Assembly: GCA_002368155.1 (NCBI GenBank)
Contig: AP018180.1
Location: 4,797,007-4,861,006 of the forward strand
Reading direction: 5' to 3'
Origin: Nostoc carneum NIES-2107
Lineage (GTDB): Bacteria > Cyanobacteriota > Cyanobacteriia > Cyanobacteriales > Nostocaceae
Length of the DNA: 64,000 nt
The translations under genes were made by a program, and so were the position numbers. The notes below the pieces were generated by a model, which was not told the origin of the DNA, searched no databases, and saw nothing but the letters and a program-made list of their open reading frames with translations. Shown piece after piece: positions 44,971-54,424 of the stretch (the stretch's first letter is position 1; each line of letters opens with the position of its first letter).

Positions 44971-45455
44971 AAAATCAAACAAAAATTTCAAACAGTAAAT
45001 TATCAATTTTGAATTGTAAATGGAAGCCTAACCGCTAAGCTTCTATCTTGAGATTATGGGCAGTCTCCTTGCTCCCCTGAGCGATCCCGCAGAAAGTTAA
45101 GATATATCACCAACTCAGGCGATCGCAATTGCATCATACAGGAACCCTTGAGAATTGCATTAACATATAGACCTTCATCTTGGTTTTAAGTTCCTGGATT
45201 TGGGAATGGGTAATTGGTGTTTGGTGTTTGTTATTTCCCTTTGTCCCCTTGTCACCCTCATCCCCCGCCCTGCGGTACTCCTACTCTGCAAGAAGGGCTA
45301 CGCAAACGGAGAACTCGCACAGTAACCGCTACACGTCTACATCTCCCCAATCTCCAATTCCACAACTTGTAAAGACTCTCGGAATATCTGACCCTGAAGC
45401 AGATATAGCAGCGCATAATAGCCAAAGAATACACTCTAGTTAGGAGAAAACTGCA
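44971..45455. other. Spacer with heptamer repeats
   Basis: It contains GGGTAATTGGTGTTTGGTGTTTGTTATTTCCC-type blocks at about 45204-45270 and a dispersed motif CTGCAAGAAGGGCTACGCAAA near 45288-45308. An 87-codon frame across this region is only repeat sequence. AGGAG at 45440-45445 serves the next gene. Confidence 0.6.
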
Positions 45456-46163
45456 ATGGTTGATGATAACGGCTCAATTCGCACTTTATCAGTTGATATT
45501 GGTGGTAGTGGTGTAAAGACAATGGTATTGGATATTACAGGTCATCCCTTAACGGAAAGGGCGCGTTTAGAGACACCGCAACCTGCGAAACCGGATACTG
45601 TAATTAATGCGATTGTCGTTTTAGCTGCCTCTCAAGGTGAATATCATCGGGTTTCTGTGGGTTTTCCGGGTGTAGTGCGCTATGGAGTGACGGAAACAGC
45701 AGTAAATTTAGATCGTGATTGGATTGGGTTTGATTTACAGACAGCTTTGTCGCAACAGTTACACAAACCTGTCAGGGTAATTAATGACGCAGATATGCAA
45801 GGGCTAGGGGCGATCGCAGGTAAAGGCTTAGAATTAGTAATTACCTTGGGTACAGGCTTTGGTTCGGCGTTATTTATCGATGGCAAACTAGTGCCGAATA
45901 TGGAAATGGGACATCATCAGTTCCGCAAAGGCGAGACTTACGAAGAACAGCTAGGGCGTGCGGCGTTAGAAAAAATTGGTGAGAAAAAATGGAATCGGCG
46001 TTTAGAAAAAGCGATCGCATCTTTGCAGCATCTTTTCAATTATGATTGCCTCTACATTGGCGGCGGTGAAGCTGTAAAAGTAAATCTCCAGCTACCCTTA
46101 AACGTCAAACTCATCCCTAATATCACTGGTTTATTAGGTGGAATTGCTTTGTGGCGAAATTAA
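45456..46163 (+). CDS. ppgK: ROK-family kinase, polyphosphate glucokinase-like
   Basis: 235 aa. The N-terminal phosphate loop LSVDIGGSGVKTMVLD (about 10-25), SVGFPGVVRYG, NDADMQGLGA and the second phosphate motif ITLGTGFGSALF (about 130-141), with GHHQFRKGETYEEQLGRAAL, fit polyphosphate/ATP glucokinases of the ROK superfamily. It would phosphorylate glucose using polyphosphate or ATP. TAGGAG precedes the ATG by about 10 nt. The product is shorter than many ROK kinases but near the length of this subfamily. The phosphoryl donor is inferred, not shown. Confidence 0.85.
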   Translation: MVDDNGSIRTLSVDIGGSGVKTMVLDITGHPLTERARLETPQPAKPDTVINAIVVLAASQGEYHRVSVGFPGVVRYGVTETAVNLDRDWIGFDLQTALSQQLHKPVRVINDADMQGLGAIAGKGLELVITLGTGFGSALFIDGKLVPNMEMGHHQFRKGETYEEQLGRAALEKIGEKKWNRRLEKAIASLQHLFNYDCLYIGGGEAVKVNLQLPLNVKLIPNITGLLGGIALWRN

Positions 46164-46287
46164 TTTGTCATTTGTCATTTGTCATTTGGTAATGGGTAAT
46201 GGGTAATTGGTAATTGGTAATAAATATTTCCTCTTGTCTCCCTACTCCCCAGTCCCCAGTCCCCAATCCCCAATCCCCAATCCCCTA
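46164..46287. repeat. Heptamer-repeat island
   Basis: Starts at the stop of the glucokinase gene: three TTTGTCA heptamers, GGTAATGGG/GGTAATTGG units, TATTTCCTCTTGTCTCCC, then CCCCAGT and CCCCAAT heptamers. It spans most of the gap to the SDR gene. Confidence 0.88.
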
Positions 46288-46365
46288 CCTAAGCCTACCG
46301 AGGGATGAAGCAATCACGAAACACACCTATTGATTAAAAGGAAGGTAAGTTAACAATAATTAACC

Positions 46366-47379
46366 ATGCAATTAAAGCCAATTAGTCAGCAGGTGGTAGC
46401 CATCGTTGGTGCTTCTAGTGGGATTGGGCGTGATACAGCGCTAAAGTTTGCCCAGCGTGGTGCAAAGGTTGTAGTTGCTGCGCGTAGCGAACCAGGGCTA
46501 AAGTCCCTGGTGAAAGAAATTCAGAGTTTGGGCGGTGTGGCTAAGTATGTAATTGCTGATGTTAGCGATTTTGAGCAGGTAAAGGCGATCGCAGATCAAA
46601 CTGTAGCAGAATATGGACAGCTTGATACTTGGGTTCATGCTGCTGCTACAGGTATGATTGCTCCTTTTGAGAAAATTACACCAGAGGAATTTGCTAGAGT
46701 TGTCGATGTCACCTTGATGGGACAGGTTTATGGTGCAATGGCGGCGCTACCTCATCTCAAACAAACGGGACGTGGGGCATTAATTCATATTTCTTCAATG
46801 GAAGGTAGGCGCAGTCTCCCGCTACAAAGCCCTTATTCTTCAGCCAAGCATGGTTTAGAAGGCTTCCTAGATGCTTTACGGGTGGAATTACAACACGAAC
46901 AATGGCCCATCAGCGTTACCTCCATCCTGCCTGCAACAATCAATACACCTTTTTATAATAAAGTTGCCACTAAACTAGGAGTTAAGCCGACAGGAGTACC
47001 CCCATATTACCAACCTAGTTTGGTTGCCGATGCCATTCTGTATGCGGCGGAACATCCTACCCGTGATTTTGTAGTTGGAGATGCGGGTAAGATATTAGAT
47101 TTTATACAACGGATTTCCCCACCTTTAGCTGATTCTCTGTTATTGGCGATCGCTTTTCAAGGACAGCGTACCAACGAACCAAAATCTGAAGATGCGCCAA
47201 ATAACGTTTTTGAGCCAATTACAGGCTATGACAAAGTTGAAGGCGACTTTAGGAACTTATCTATACCCAGTTTCTTGGAAAGTTTAGATATGAATCCACC
47301 GCTAAAATGGGGTGCGTTAGCATTTGCAGCCTTGGGTATTGCTGCACTTGTAGGTTTATGGGGTAGGAATGATATTTAG
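46366..47379 (+). CDS. Short-chain dehydrogenase with C-terminal membrane segment
   Basis: 337 aa. SDR signs: cofactor motif VGASSGIG (about 14-21), VAARS suggesting NADP preference, HAAAT in place of NNAG, catalytic Ser in HISSMEGRR and YSSAK (about 164-168). The classical domain ends near residue 240. About 95 further residues include PPLKWGALAFAALGIAALVGLWG, a membrane segment close to the C-terminus, so the enzyme is probably membrane-attached. Substrate unknown. The start ATG at 46366 follows GGAAGG weakly. A MITE-like repeat begins right after the stop. Confidence 0.88.
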   Translation: MQLKPISQQVVAIVGASSGIGRDTALKFAQRGAKVVVAARSEPGLKSLVKEIQSLGGVAKYVIADVSDFEQVKAIADQTVAEYGQLDTWVHAAATGMIAPFEKITPEEFARVVDVTLMGQVYGAMAALPHLKQTGRGALIHISSMEGRRSLPLQSPYSSAKHGLEGFLDALRVELQHEQWPISVTSILPATINTPFYNKVATKLGVKPTGVPPYYQPSLVADAILYAAEHPTRDFVVGDAGKILDFIQRISPPLADSLLLAIAFQGQRTNEPKSEDAPNNVFEPITGYDKVEGDFRNLSIPSFLESLDMNPPLKWGALAFAALGIAALVGLWGRNDI

Positions 47380-47380
47380 T

Positions 47381-47516
47381 AATACCATTTTGAAAAAAGA
47401 ACGCGATAGATGGGTAGGGGTACGGCACCAGTAAGATATTTGATATGCCAAAAGATTGCGGATGCCGTGCCCTTACAAAGAATTTATCTGTCGCAAATAT
47501 TATTTGAATTGGTATA
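47381..47516. repeat. MITE-like palindromic repeat, copy 1
   Basis: Starts AATACCATTTTGAAAAAAG and ends in CAAATATTATTTGAATTGGTAT, an imperfect inverted repeat. An inner arm GTAGGGGTACGGCA pairs with TGCCGTGCCCTTAC. It starts 1 nt after the SDR stop codon. A relative lies at 50282. It has no coding capacity. Confidence 0.78.
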
Positions 47517-47583
47517 AGTTCGTAGTTAGGATTTTAGTTCTTAATTTTCTAGCCTTAATTTTCTGACTACGAACCAAATTAAA

Positions 47584-48720
47584 TTAATTTAATGTAGCTC
47601 GATACTTTTTCAGTAATTCAACAGCTGCCGAATTATTACGAGACAAAGCTAATTGTAGTGGCGTTTTACCTTCTTTATCTTTAATATTTACCTTGGCTTT
47701 CTTACTCAGTAAATATTCGACAAAATCAAGGGTGTAATAATCTTCTGCCAAAATTGCTGTATGTAATGGTGTTCTACCAAGCTTATCTTTAGCATTGATA
47801 TTCGCACCTCTTTCAACCATGATTTTACCCGCTTCTTTCATAGCGTAGTGTAATGGTATTCTACCTAAATTATCTTTGGCGTTAATTGCAGCACCTTTAG
47901 TAATCAATAGCTTAGTAAACTCTGGGTTTCTCGCATGGTGGTGCAGTGGAGTTTTACCATCATTGCTTCTGAAATTAACATTTACTTTCTTAGCAATCAG
48001 TAATTCTAAAATTTCTTTATCTAGAGATTGCTGGTGAATGACCGCCATGCCATTATTATCTTTAATATAAAAATTAGCTCCTTTATTAATTAGTAATTTT
48101 GCTAATTCTGGTCTATTAATAGCATAATGAAGCGGTGTAAAGTTGATGATAGTTCTTGCATTGATATCTGCACCTTTGGCAATCAATAGCTCTGCCACTT
48201 CCAGCTTTCCTTGAGCTACTGTCAAATGCAAAGGTGTTAGCTGTTCATCACTCCTAACATTCACCTTAGCCCCTTTATTGATTAAAAGTTGTGCTACTTC
48301 CTTAGTTAATTGACCATAAAGATTATGCAGAGGTGTCAATTTATTAGTATTTGTAGCATTAACATCTAGTCCTTTTTCAATCAACAAATTTACTAGCGTT
48401 AATGAACCACCAACGAAGTGTAAAGATGTCTCACCTTTAGAGTTTTTAGCTTTGACATCTGCTCCTTTAGCAATTAATAATTTTGCTAGTTCTTCATTAC
48501 CAGCAGCAATAGCAGCGTGAAGCGGCAGAAAACTTTCTTCTCCTATCATACAAATTTCGTTAGGATTTGCACCGCTTTCTACAATCTGTTTAACTTCATC
48601 ATATTGTTGAAACATTAGCGCTCGGCACAAAGAAGTTGATTCTGATGCTCCTAAAGATACTGTAGGCATAATTGTGATTGCAACTGCGGAAAGTGTAACA
48701 AAGGATGATAATAACTTCAT
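47584..48720 (-). CDS. Exported ankyrin-repeat protein
   Basis: 378 aa. A signal peptide (about 1-23, VTLSAVAITIMPTVSLGA) is followed by about ten ankyrin repeats of 30-33 residues, each with the PLH and LLI-KGA pattern (LPLHAAIAAGNEELAKLLIAKG, TPLHLTVAQGKLEVAELLIAKG). It would act outside the cytoplasm, in periplasm or beyond, as a protein-binding scaffold. The repeats degrade slightly in the middle (YIKDNNGMAVIH). Start ATG at 48720. It is a single gene. Confidence 0.9.
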   Translation of the reverse strand: MKLLSSFVTLSAVAITIMPTVSLGASESTSLCRALMFQQYDEVKQIVESGANPNEICMIGEESFLPLHAAIAAGNEELAKLLIAKGADVKAKNSKGETSLHFVGGSLTLVNLLIEKGLDVNATNTNKLTPLHNLYGQLTKEVAQLLINKGAKVNVRSDEQLTPLHLTVAQGKLEVAELLIAKGADINARTIINFTPLHYAINRPELAKLLINKGANFYIKDNNGMAVIHQQSLDKEILELLIAKKVNVNFRSNDGKTPLHHHARNPEFTKLLITKGAAINAKDNLGRIPLHYAMKEAGKIMVERGANINAKDKLGRTPLHTAILAEDYYTLDFVEYLLSKKAKVNIKDKEGKTPLQLALSRNNSAAVELLKKYRATLN

Positions 48721-48867
48721 GTAATTTGCTGCAAATCTAGCTTAATTTATTGAGAAAAATATTTGTCGCTAGGATGTTGTTATAGCCAAATACAACACCT
48801 AAATGCAACATTACGGAATTTACGTCAAAATAATTGCAGTTAATCGCAGCAATAGCAAATACAGGGT

Positions 48868-50280
48868 ATGGAAGAAAAGCCAAACTACCATATGTCTTCC
48901 GCAGAATTTCGCCAGTGGGGATATAAAACTATTGATTGGATAGCTGATTATTTAGAGAATGTAGAAAAACTGCCTGTACTATCTAAAGTTGCACCTGGGG
49001 ATATCAGAGCAAAATTACCAAATTCTCCCCCGCAACAAGGGGAATCTTTTGCAGAGATTTTAAAAGATATCGATGAAATCATTGTCCCAGGATTAACAAA
49101 TTGGCAATCGCCTAACTTCTTTGCTTTCTTTCCTACCGGGATTTCTGCACCTTCAATTTTAGGTGAATTACTCAGTGCAGGCATGGGCGTACAAGGGATG
49201 TTATGGGCTACTTCTCCCGCTTGTACAGAGTTAGAAACCCATGTTCTCGATTGGCTAGTAGATATGCTGGCGCTACCCTCGCATTTCAAATCTAGCCAAA
49301 CAGGGGGAGGAGTAATTCAAGATTCAGCCAGCAGTGCTAGTCTTGTGGCTTTGGTAGCAGCTAGAGAACAAATTACAGCAGATATTAATCAACTGGTTGC
49401 TTACACCTCAAATCAAGCGCACTCTTCTATTGAAAAAGGATGCAAAATTGCGGGAATCAGCAGTGAAAATTTGCGTTTAATCGAGGTTGATGCAAATTAC
49501 GCCATGCGTCCAGATGCGCTACAGCAGAGTATTGAACAGGATATTGCAGCTGGGTTAACGCCTTTTTACTTAGCTGCTACTGTGGGTACAACTTCATCAA
49601 ATGCAATTGATCCTTTACCTGAGTTAGGAGCGATCGCACAAAAATACAATATCTGGTTTCATGTTGATGGCGCAATGAGTGGTACAGCAGCGTTATGTCC
49701 TGAGTACCGCTGGATTCATCAAGGTTTAGAGTTAGCCGATAGCTATTGCTTTAACCCCCACAAATGGATGCTGACTAACTTTGACTGCACTTGCTTTTAC
49801 GTGCGAGATAGAAGCAAGCTAATTCAGTCTCTCTCCATCGTACCGGAGTATCTAAAAAATCAAGCCAGTGAATCCGGTGCAGTAATTGACTACCGAGATT
49901 GGCAAATTCCTTTAGGAAGAAGATTCCGCAGCCTCAAACTTTGGTTTGTAATTCGCCATTATGGGATTGAAGGCTTACAGCATTATGTTCGTAAGCATAT
50001 AGCCTTAGCCCAAGAGTTTGCGGAGTGGGTAAAATCAGATTCACGCTTTGAATTAGCTGTGAACCCACCATTAAATTTAGTATGTTTCCGCCACAAAGGA
50101 GGCGATCGCATCAACCAAGCCATAGTCAACAGCCTCAACTCTTCCGGTAAAATTTATCTAATTTCCACTAAGCTTGACCAAAAAGTTACTTTAAGAATGT
50201 CGATTGGACAAGCAACAACCGAAAAGTTAAACGTGCAGCAAGCCTGGGAATTAATTTGCCAAATAGCTGATGCCAATTAA
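48868..50280 (+). CDS. Aromatic-L-amino-acid decarboxylase (PLP, group II)
   Basis: 470 aa. The pyridoxal phosphate Lys lies in NPHKWMLTNFDCTCFY (about 305-320), and upstream are FHVDGAMSGTAALCPEYR with the cofactor Asp, and GGGVIQDSASSASLVAL, the family's glycine/serine phosphate loop. NWQSPNFFAFFPTGIS matches the substrate pocket of DOPA/tryptophan decarboxylases. It would release CO2 from an aromatic amino acid to give an amine. The preferred substrate (Trp, Tyr or Phe) cannot be read. Start ATG at 48868. A MITE-like repeat starts at its stop. Confidence 0.92.
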   Translation: MEEKPNYHMSSAEFRQWGYKTIDWIADYLENVEKLPVLSKVAPGDIRAKLPNSPPQQGESFAEILKDIDEIIVPGLTNWQSPNFFAFFPTGISAPSILGELLSAGMGVQGMLWATSPACTELETHVLDWLVDMLALPSHFKSSQTGGGVIQDSASSASLVALVAAREQITADINQLVAYTSNQAHSSIEKGCKIAGISSENLRLIEVDANYAMRPDALQQSIEQDIAAGLTPFYLAATVGTTSSNAIDPLPELGAIAQKYNIWFHVDGAMSGTAALCPEYRWIHQGLELADSYCFNPHKWMLTNFDCTCFYVRDRSKLIQSLSIVPEYLKNQASESGAVIDYRDWQIPLGRRFRSLKLWFVIRHYGIEGLQHYVRKHIALAQEFAEWVKSDSRFELAVNPPLNLVCFRHKGGDRINQAIVNSLNSSGKIYLISTKLDQKVTLRMSIGQATTEKLNVQQAWELICQIADAN

Positions 50281-50281
50281 T

Positions 50282-50383
50282 AGTACCAAATTGAAAAAAG
50301 AATGCGACAGACTGTAGGGGCAAGGCACTGCCTTGCCCTCTAGAATATATTGATGTATCGCCAAAATTATTTGATTTGGTATT
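50282..50383. repeat. MITE-like palindromic repeat, copy 2
   Basis: Ends AGTACCAAATTGAAAAAAG and CAAAATTATTTGATTTGGTATT are imperfect inverted repeats related to the copy at 47381. The centre GGGCAAGGCACTGCCTTGCCC is a strong hairpin. It fills exactly the gap between two convergent genes, from the decarboxylase stop to the dnaE stop, and may serve as a shared terminator. Confidence 0.78.
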
Positions 50384-53300
50384 ACTCCGGTAAATGGGGA
50401 ACTTGCAAAAAATCTAATCCTCGTTCAAAAATTTCATCAATGGGTAACATTTGACCATCAGTAGTCATAAATTTATGGTCTTTTGTTGCCCGAATAATCG
50501 CACCATCTTCTAAAGCATATTCAAAAACTTCTTGTTTACCGCGATTATGCCACTGTGCTATCGGTTGAGTATAAACATTACCATTATCATCAACACTATA
50601 AACCCTGCATTCCAGGCGTTTTTCTACAATTTCGCCAATAGGAATTAAGCCATATTCTACCGTTAAAACTTCTGTATCATAGCTTAAGCAATATTCGGCG
50701 AACTTCAACATATCGTCAAATAATTTCTCAGCTACTTGCTTTTTCACCCCATTTTTAGTTGCACCATCAATAAACTTTTCTTGCTGCTTTTGCATCTCCG
50801 AAACTTTCTTTTTACCCATTGCGCGCCGCAGCAAGTCAGCTTGTCCTAGGGAATATCCAGCCATATCTTGAGCAATTTTCATAATTTGCTCTTGATAGAC
50901 CATAATGCCATATGTTTCATTTAATATCGGTTCTAAAATCACACTTTCATAATCAATTGCTTCCCGTCCGTGTTTACGGTTAATAAACTTAGGAATTAGC
51001 CCTGCATCTAATGGGCCGGGTCGATACAGTGCCAAAATAGAAGAAATATCCTCAATATTAGAAGGTTTTAAATCGCGTACTATCTGTTTCATCCCAGAGG
51101 ATTCTAACTGAAATACTCCTTCTAATTCTCCTGCTTCTAATAATTCATAAGCCTTTTGTACATCTTTAGGTAAAGTACTATGCTCACCTTTAGCTAATAT
51201 TCTTTGAGCTTTTCTTTCTTGACCTGTAATTTCATCTGGATCAACACGATAACCTTTGGTTTCTTCAATCAAATCCAAAGTTTTTTGAATTAGAGTTAAG
51301 TTCCGCAGACCCAAGAAGTCCATTTTTAACAAACCCATTGATTCCAGGTCTTCCATGAAATACTGGGTAATTACAGAACCATCGTTATTTCTTTGTAACG
51401 GTACAATTTCATCAAGCGGATCGGCAGAAATTACCACACCTGCAGCGTGAACACCAAAGGTTTTGTTTGTACCTTCAATTCGCATCGCCATATCAATCCA
51501 GTGGCGAACTTGCTCATCATTATCATATCTGGCTTTAAATTCTGGTTCTGGGGTGTCATCAGAAATCATCACTTTTAACTTAGTTGGTTTCCCCCGCACC
51601 ACAGGAATTAATTTTGCCATTTTATCTGCTTCCCCGTAGGGAATATTTAATACTCTGGCTACATCCTTTAATACAGCTTTGGAAGTTAAACGGTTAAAGG
51701 TAATAATTTGAGCAACTTTATCAGCGCCATATTTCTCAGTTACATATTCAATAACTTTATCTCTTTTTTCAATGCAGAAATCCGTATCAATATCAGGCAT
51801 GGATTTCCGTTCTGGATTTAAGAACCGCTCAAATAGTAGCCCATGATGTACGGGGTCAATGTTAGTAATTCGCATGGCATAGGCGACTAATGAACCTGCG
51901 GCTGAATTATGGATAGCAATTGAGTTTCCTATATAGGAAGTATCCCCTGGGACAGTAATATCATAAACATAACCATGATAGTTTAATGTCTTGATATCTT
52001 TTATTTTGAGATAAATATAATTATCATCTACATAAAAACTATCATTCCTGTAAAACTTTTGAGTTTTGATACCTATAGGAAAATCGATAAAGTCACTATT
52101 CCAATTTAGCAGTTGTTTTCCTGCTAACTTTACCGAATACTCTGTAGACCAATGAGCTTTTTGTGTACGCCTTTTAATGATAGAAGCCCAGTAGCCGAAA
52201 CGTGCTAGTAGTAGTCTTAATTGTGAGGCTAAGTTGCTAGAGGTGGTTGTATATTTTAAACTGATAGTTTTAGCTTTTGTCCCTGGATGACCATCTCCTC
52301 GCAAAAGATAGGCAATTAAAATTTTGAGATATTCTGACTTGCCTTTGGTCACAATGTCACTATGTATATGCTTATTGTTAGCACCTTTACCACATAAAGC
52401 GGCTAAAAATTCTCCCACTATTCTGGAATAACAGATAACTTGTATCGAGTACTTTTTCGGATGCGGGAATATCTTACTTTCTAAACCAAAAACTTTATTG
52501 ATAAGGCTGCAAATTTCCTGGCCATAATTCATCTCATCTTTGGATAATCCGAAACCAACAGCACACTCTCTTTCTCCAAGTCTTGACCATCCTTCGGCAA
52601 TATAATAACCAAGAATTTTGGCAAGGTCTGCATTAAATGATATATATCGAGGAATTTTCTTGGTTATTAAATGATTTGTTCCTATTTCATACCAGATAAA
52701 TTCCTGATCAAATTTCAAATGAGATTTGATTTCTACAAAATTAACTAGGTCAAAGACAATATCTTGTTCAGTAGATTTAACTCTGGGAAAGACAACAAAA
52801 TCATTCTTTCTTAGCTTTCCTGCTGCTGTCCATTTTAATTGGTAATGCTGATAAGGTTTTTCCGAACAGTATCTAGTACAACTTGGTTTACAAACATTTG
52901 CCTGTTTGACACCCATAACAACACATTCATCAGTCTGAACTGCCCAGATTTTATGGTCTTTGGTTAAATATAATTCTTCATTAGCAACCTTAATTTTGAC
53001 GATTTCTTCATTACATGGATATTCATGTTTATGAGTAACAGGTAATATATTTCCTTGATGAGTAATTACCTGTTGCCCAACTTGAATATCTTTGATAAAT
53101 ATTTGTTCTCCGTGGGCAAGCATGACCTTAGTATCTGCCAGGACACATCCACGTCCAGGCCCCACAGGAATATTGTTATCTCTAGCAAATTTGATATAAT
53201 CCCAAACAACTAAAAAGTATTTGGAAAATCCCATTTGTTGAATCATTTTGAGTTCGTATTCCAACCTTTCTTTGTAGGTTGAATCGACTTCGTTGCGGGA

Positions 53301-54254
53301 TTTGCGATTTAATCTTTCTAAAAGTCCGTTCCATGCAACTTCTTCAGCGTAAGTATCAGCAGTATGACCAGAGGGAATTGGTGGAGTGGGAATTTGCGGC
53401 TCACCCATAATCTGGTATGGCTCAACTTTATCTGCTACTTCTTCAGTAGTCGCCACAGCTTCGGCAATTACATCATCTGGTAAATGGTCACGAAATAGCA
53501 GATGCATTTCTTCGGCAGATTTGAGATATTCTGTGCCGCTATAACGCATCCGATTTTCTTCAATTATCAGCTTCCCTGTTTGAATACATAATAAAGCATC
53601 GTGTGCTTCGACATCGTAACAAGAAATAAAATGCGAATCATTAGTAGCAACAAATTTAATGCCTAATTCCTTGGCAATTTTAATAATTTCTACATTAACA
53701 ATTCTGTCTTCTTGGGAACCGTGGTCTTGAATTTCTAAATAATAGTCATCACCAAATACATCTTTATACCATTGAGCAACTTTACGGGCTGCATCTGGTC
53801 TACCACTCATAATTGCTTGGGGAACTTCTCCTCCTAAACAAGCACTAGTAACAATCAAACCTTCATGATATTCTTTTAATAATTCTTTGTTGATGCAAGG
53901 GCGAGAAAAAATGCCTTTTCCTTGTACACCTTTGAGGTGAGAAATAGTAGTTAATTTGACTAAATTTTTGTAACCTTTAGTGTTTTTAGCTAAGACAACT
54001 TGATGATAACGGGGGCGGCGTTCTTGCTTTTCAATATCGCCATTAATGATATACATTTCGTTGCCAAGAATGGGTTTAATATTCTTGCTACGACAGATTT
54101 TGATCAATTCCACCGCGCCATACATCACACCATGATCGGTGAGGGCGATCGCTTTCATCCCCAGGGCGATCGCGCGGTCAACCAACTCTGGCAGCTGACT
54201 GGCACCATCAAGCAAGCTATAGTCACTGTGAATATGCAAAGGGACAAAGGACAT
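50382..54254 (-). CDS. dnaE: DNA polymerase III alpha subunit, N-terminal half, with two inteins
   Basis: 1290 aa from the ATG at 54254, which follows GGAG by 6 nt (a TTG 18 nt earlier is rejected). The PHP domain starts [11 protein letters not shown] with TDHGVMYG, and the polymerase catalytic Asps lie in MPDIDTDF. The extein is broken twice: a complete intein with homing endonuclease sits inside [17 protein letters not shown], and the protein ends in a split-intein N-half after KFAEY. The mature replicase subunit therefore needs one cis splice and one trans splice to a DnaE-C half encoded elsewhere. The split is standard in cyanobacteria; the extra intein is not. Confidence 0.95.
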   Translation of the reverse strand: MSFVPLHIHSDYSLLDGASQLPELVDRAIALGMKAIALTDHGVMYGAVELIKICRSKNIKPILGNEMYIINGDIEKQERRPRYHQVVLAKNTKGYKNLVKLTTISHLKGVQGKGIFSRPCINKELLKEYHEGLIVTSACLGGEVPQAIMSGRPDAARKVAQWYKDVFGDDYYLEIQDHGSQEDRIVNVEIIKIAKELGIKFVATNDSHFISCYDVEAHDALLCIQTGKLIIEENRMRYSGTEYLKSAEEMHLLFRDHLPDDVIAEAVATTEEVADKVEPYQIMGEPQIPTPPIPSGHTADTYAEEVAWNGLLERLNRKSRNEVDSTYKERLEYELKMIQQMGFSKYFLVVWDYIKFARDNNIPVGPGRGCVLADTKVMLAHGEQIFIKDIQVGQQVITHQGNILPVTHKHEYPCNEEIVKIKVANEELYLTKDHKIWAVQTDECVVMGVKQANVCKPSCTRYCSEKPYQHYQLKWTAAGKLRKNDFVVFPRVKSTEQDIVFDLVNFVEIKSHLKFDQEFIWYEIGTNHLITKKIPRYISFNADLAKILGYYIAEGWSRLGERECAVGFGLSKDEMNYGQEICSLINKVFGLESKIFPHPKKYSIQVICYSRIVGEFLAALCGKGANNKHIHSDIVTKGKSEYLKILIAYLLRGDGHPGTKAKTISLKYTTTSSNLASQLRLLLARFGYWASIIKRRTQKAHWSTEYSVKLAGKQLLNWNSDFIDFPIGIKTQKFYRNDSFYVDDNYIYLKIKDIKTLNYHGYVYDITVPGDTSYIGNSIAIHNSAAGSLVAYAMRITNIDPVHHGLLFERFLNPERKSMPDIDTDFCIEKRDKVIEYVTEKYGADKVAQIITFNRLTSKAVLKDVARVLNIPYGEADKMAKLIPVVRGKPTKLKVMISDDTPEPEFKARYDNDEQVRHWIDMAMRIEGTNKTFGVHAAGVVISADPLDEIVPLQRNNDGSVITQYFMEDLESMGLLKMDFLGLRNLTLIQKTLDLIEETKGYRVDPDEITGQERKAQRILAKGEHSTLPKDVQKAYELLEAGELEGVFQLESSGMKQIVRDLKPSNIEDISSILALYRPGPLDAGLIPKFINRKHGREAIDYESVILEPILNETYGIMVYQEQIMKIAQDMAGYSLGQADLLRRAMGKKKVSEMQKQQEKFIDGATKNGVKKQVAEKLFDDMLKFAEYCLSYDTEVLTVEYGLIPIGEIVEKRLECRVYSVDDNGNVYTQPIAQWHNRGKQEVFEYALEDGAIIRATKDHKFMTTDGQMLPIDEIFERGLDFLQVPHLPE
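50385..50690 (-). other. Split intein N-half (DnaE-N intein)
   Basis: 102 residues from Cys ([19 protein letters not shown]) to the stop, with [15 protein letters not shown] as block B. It is very similar, residue by residue from memory, to the Nostoc punctiforme DnaE N-intein. The matching C-half gene is not in this window. Confidence 0.95.
51906..53147 (-). other. Complete intein with LAGLIDADG endonuclease inside dnaE
   Basis: 414 residues. Intein signs: Cys1 ([14 protein letters not shown]), block B LTKDHKIW with the conserved His, block [25 protein letters not shown], and Ser as the first extein residue. The endonuclease has both dodecapeptide motifs, [10 protein letters not shown] and [11 protein letters not shown], each with its acidic residue, so it may still be active. 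Removal joins GPGRG to SAAGSLV, a conserved polymerase segment. Confidence 0.95.
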
Positions 54255-54424
54255 ATCAGTCTCCAACCACAAGCCAACAATATCTCTCAGGGAATAAAAA
54301 ATACCCCTAGAGTAGGATTCACTAAAGAAAGCAATGGGATCTTAGATTAACGCGTTTGCAGAATTTTCACTTCCGCAAGTGATGTTTAAATAGTTACAGC
54401 AGTAGAGTTACCCCAAATTAAGCA

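Noticed and set aside
45180-45443. 87-codon + strand frame
   Set aside because: It lies over heptamer repeats and a dispersed repeat, with low-complexity product and no ribosome site.
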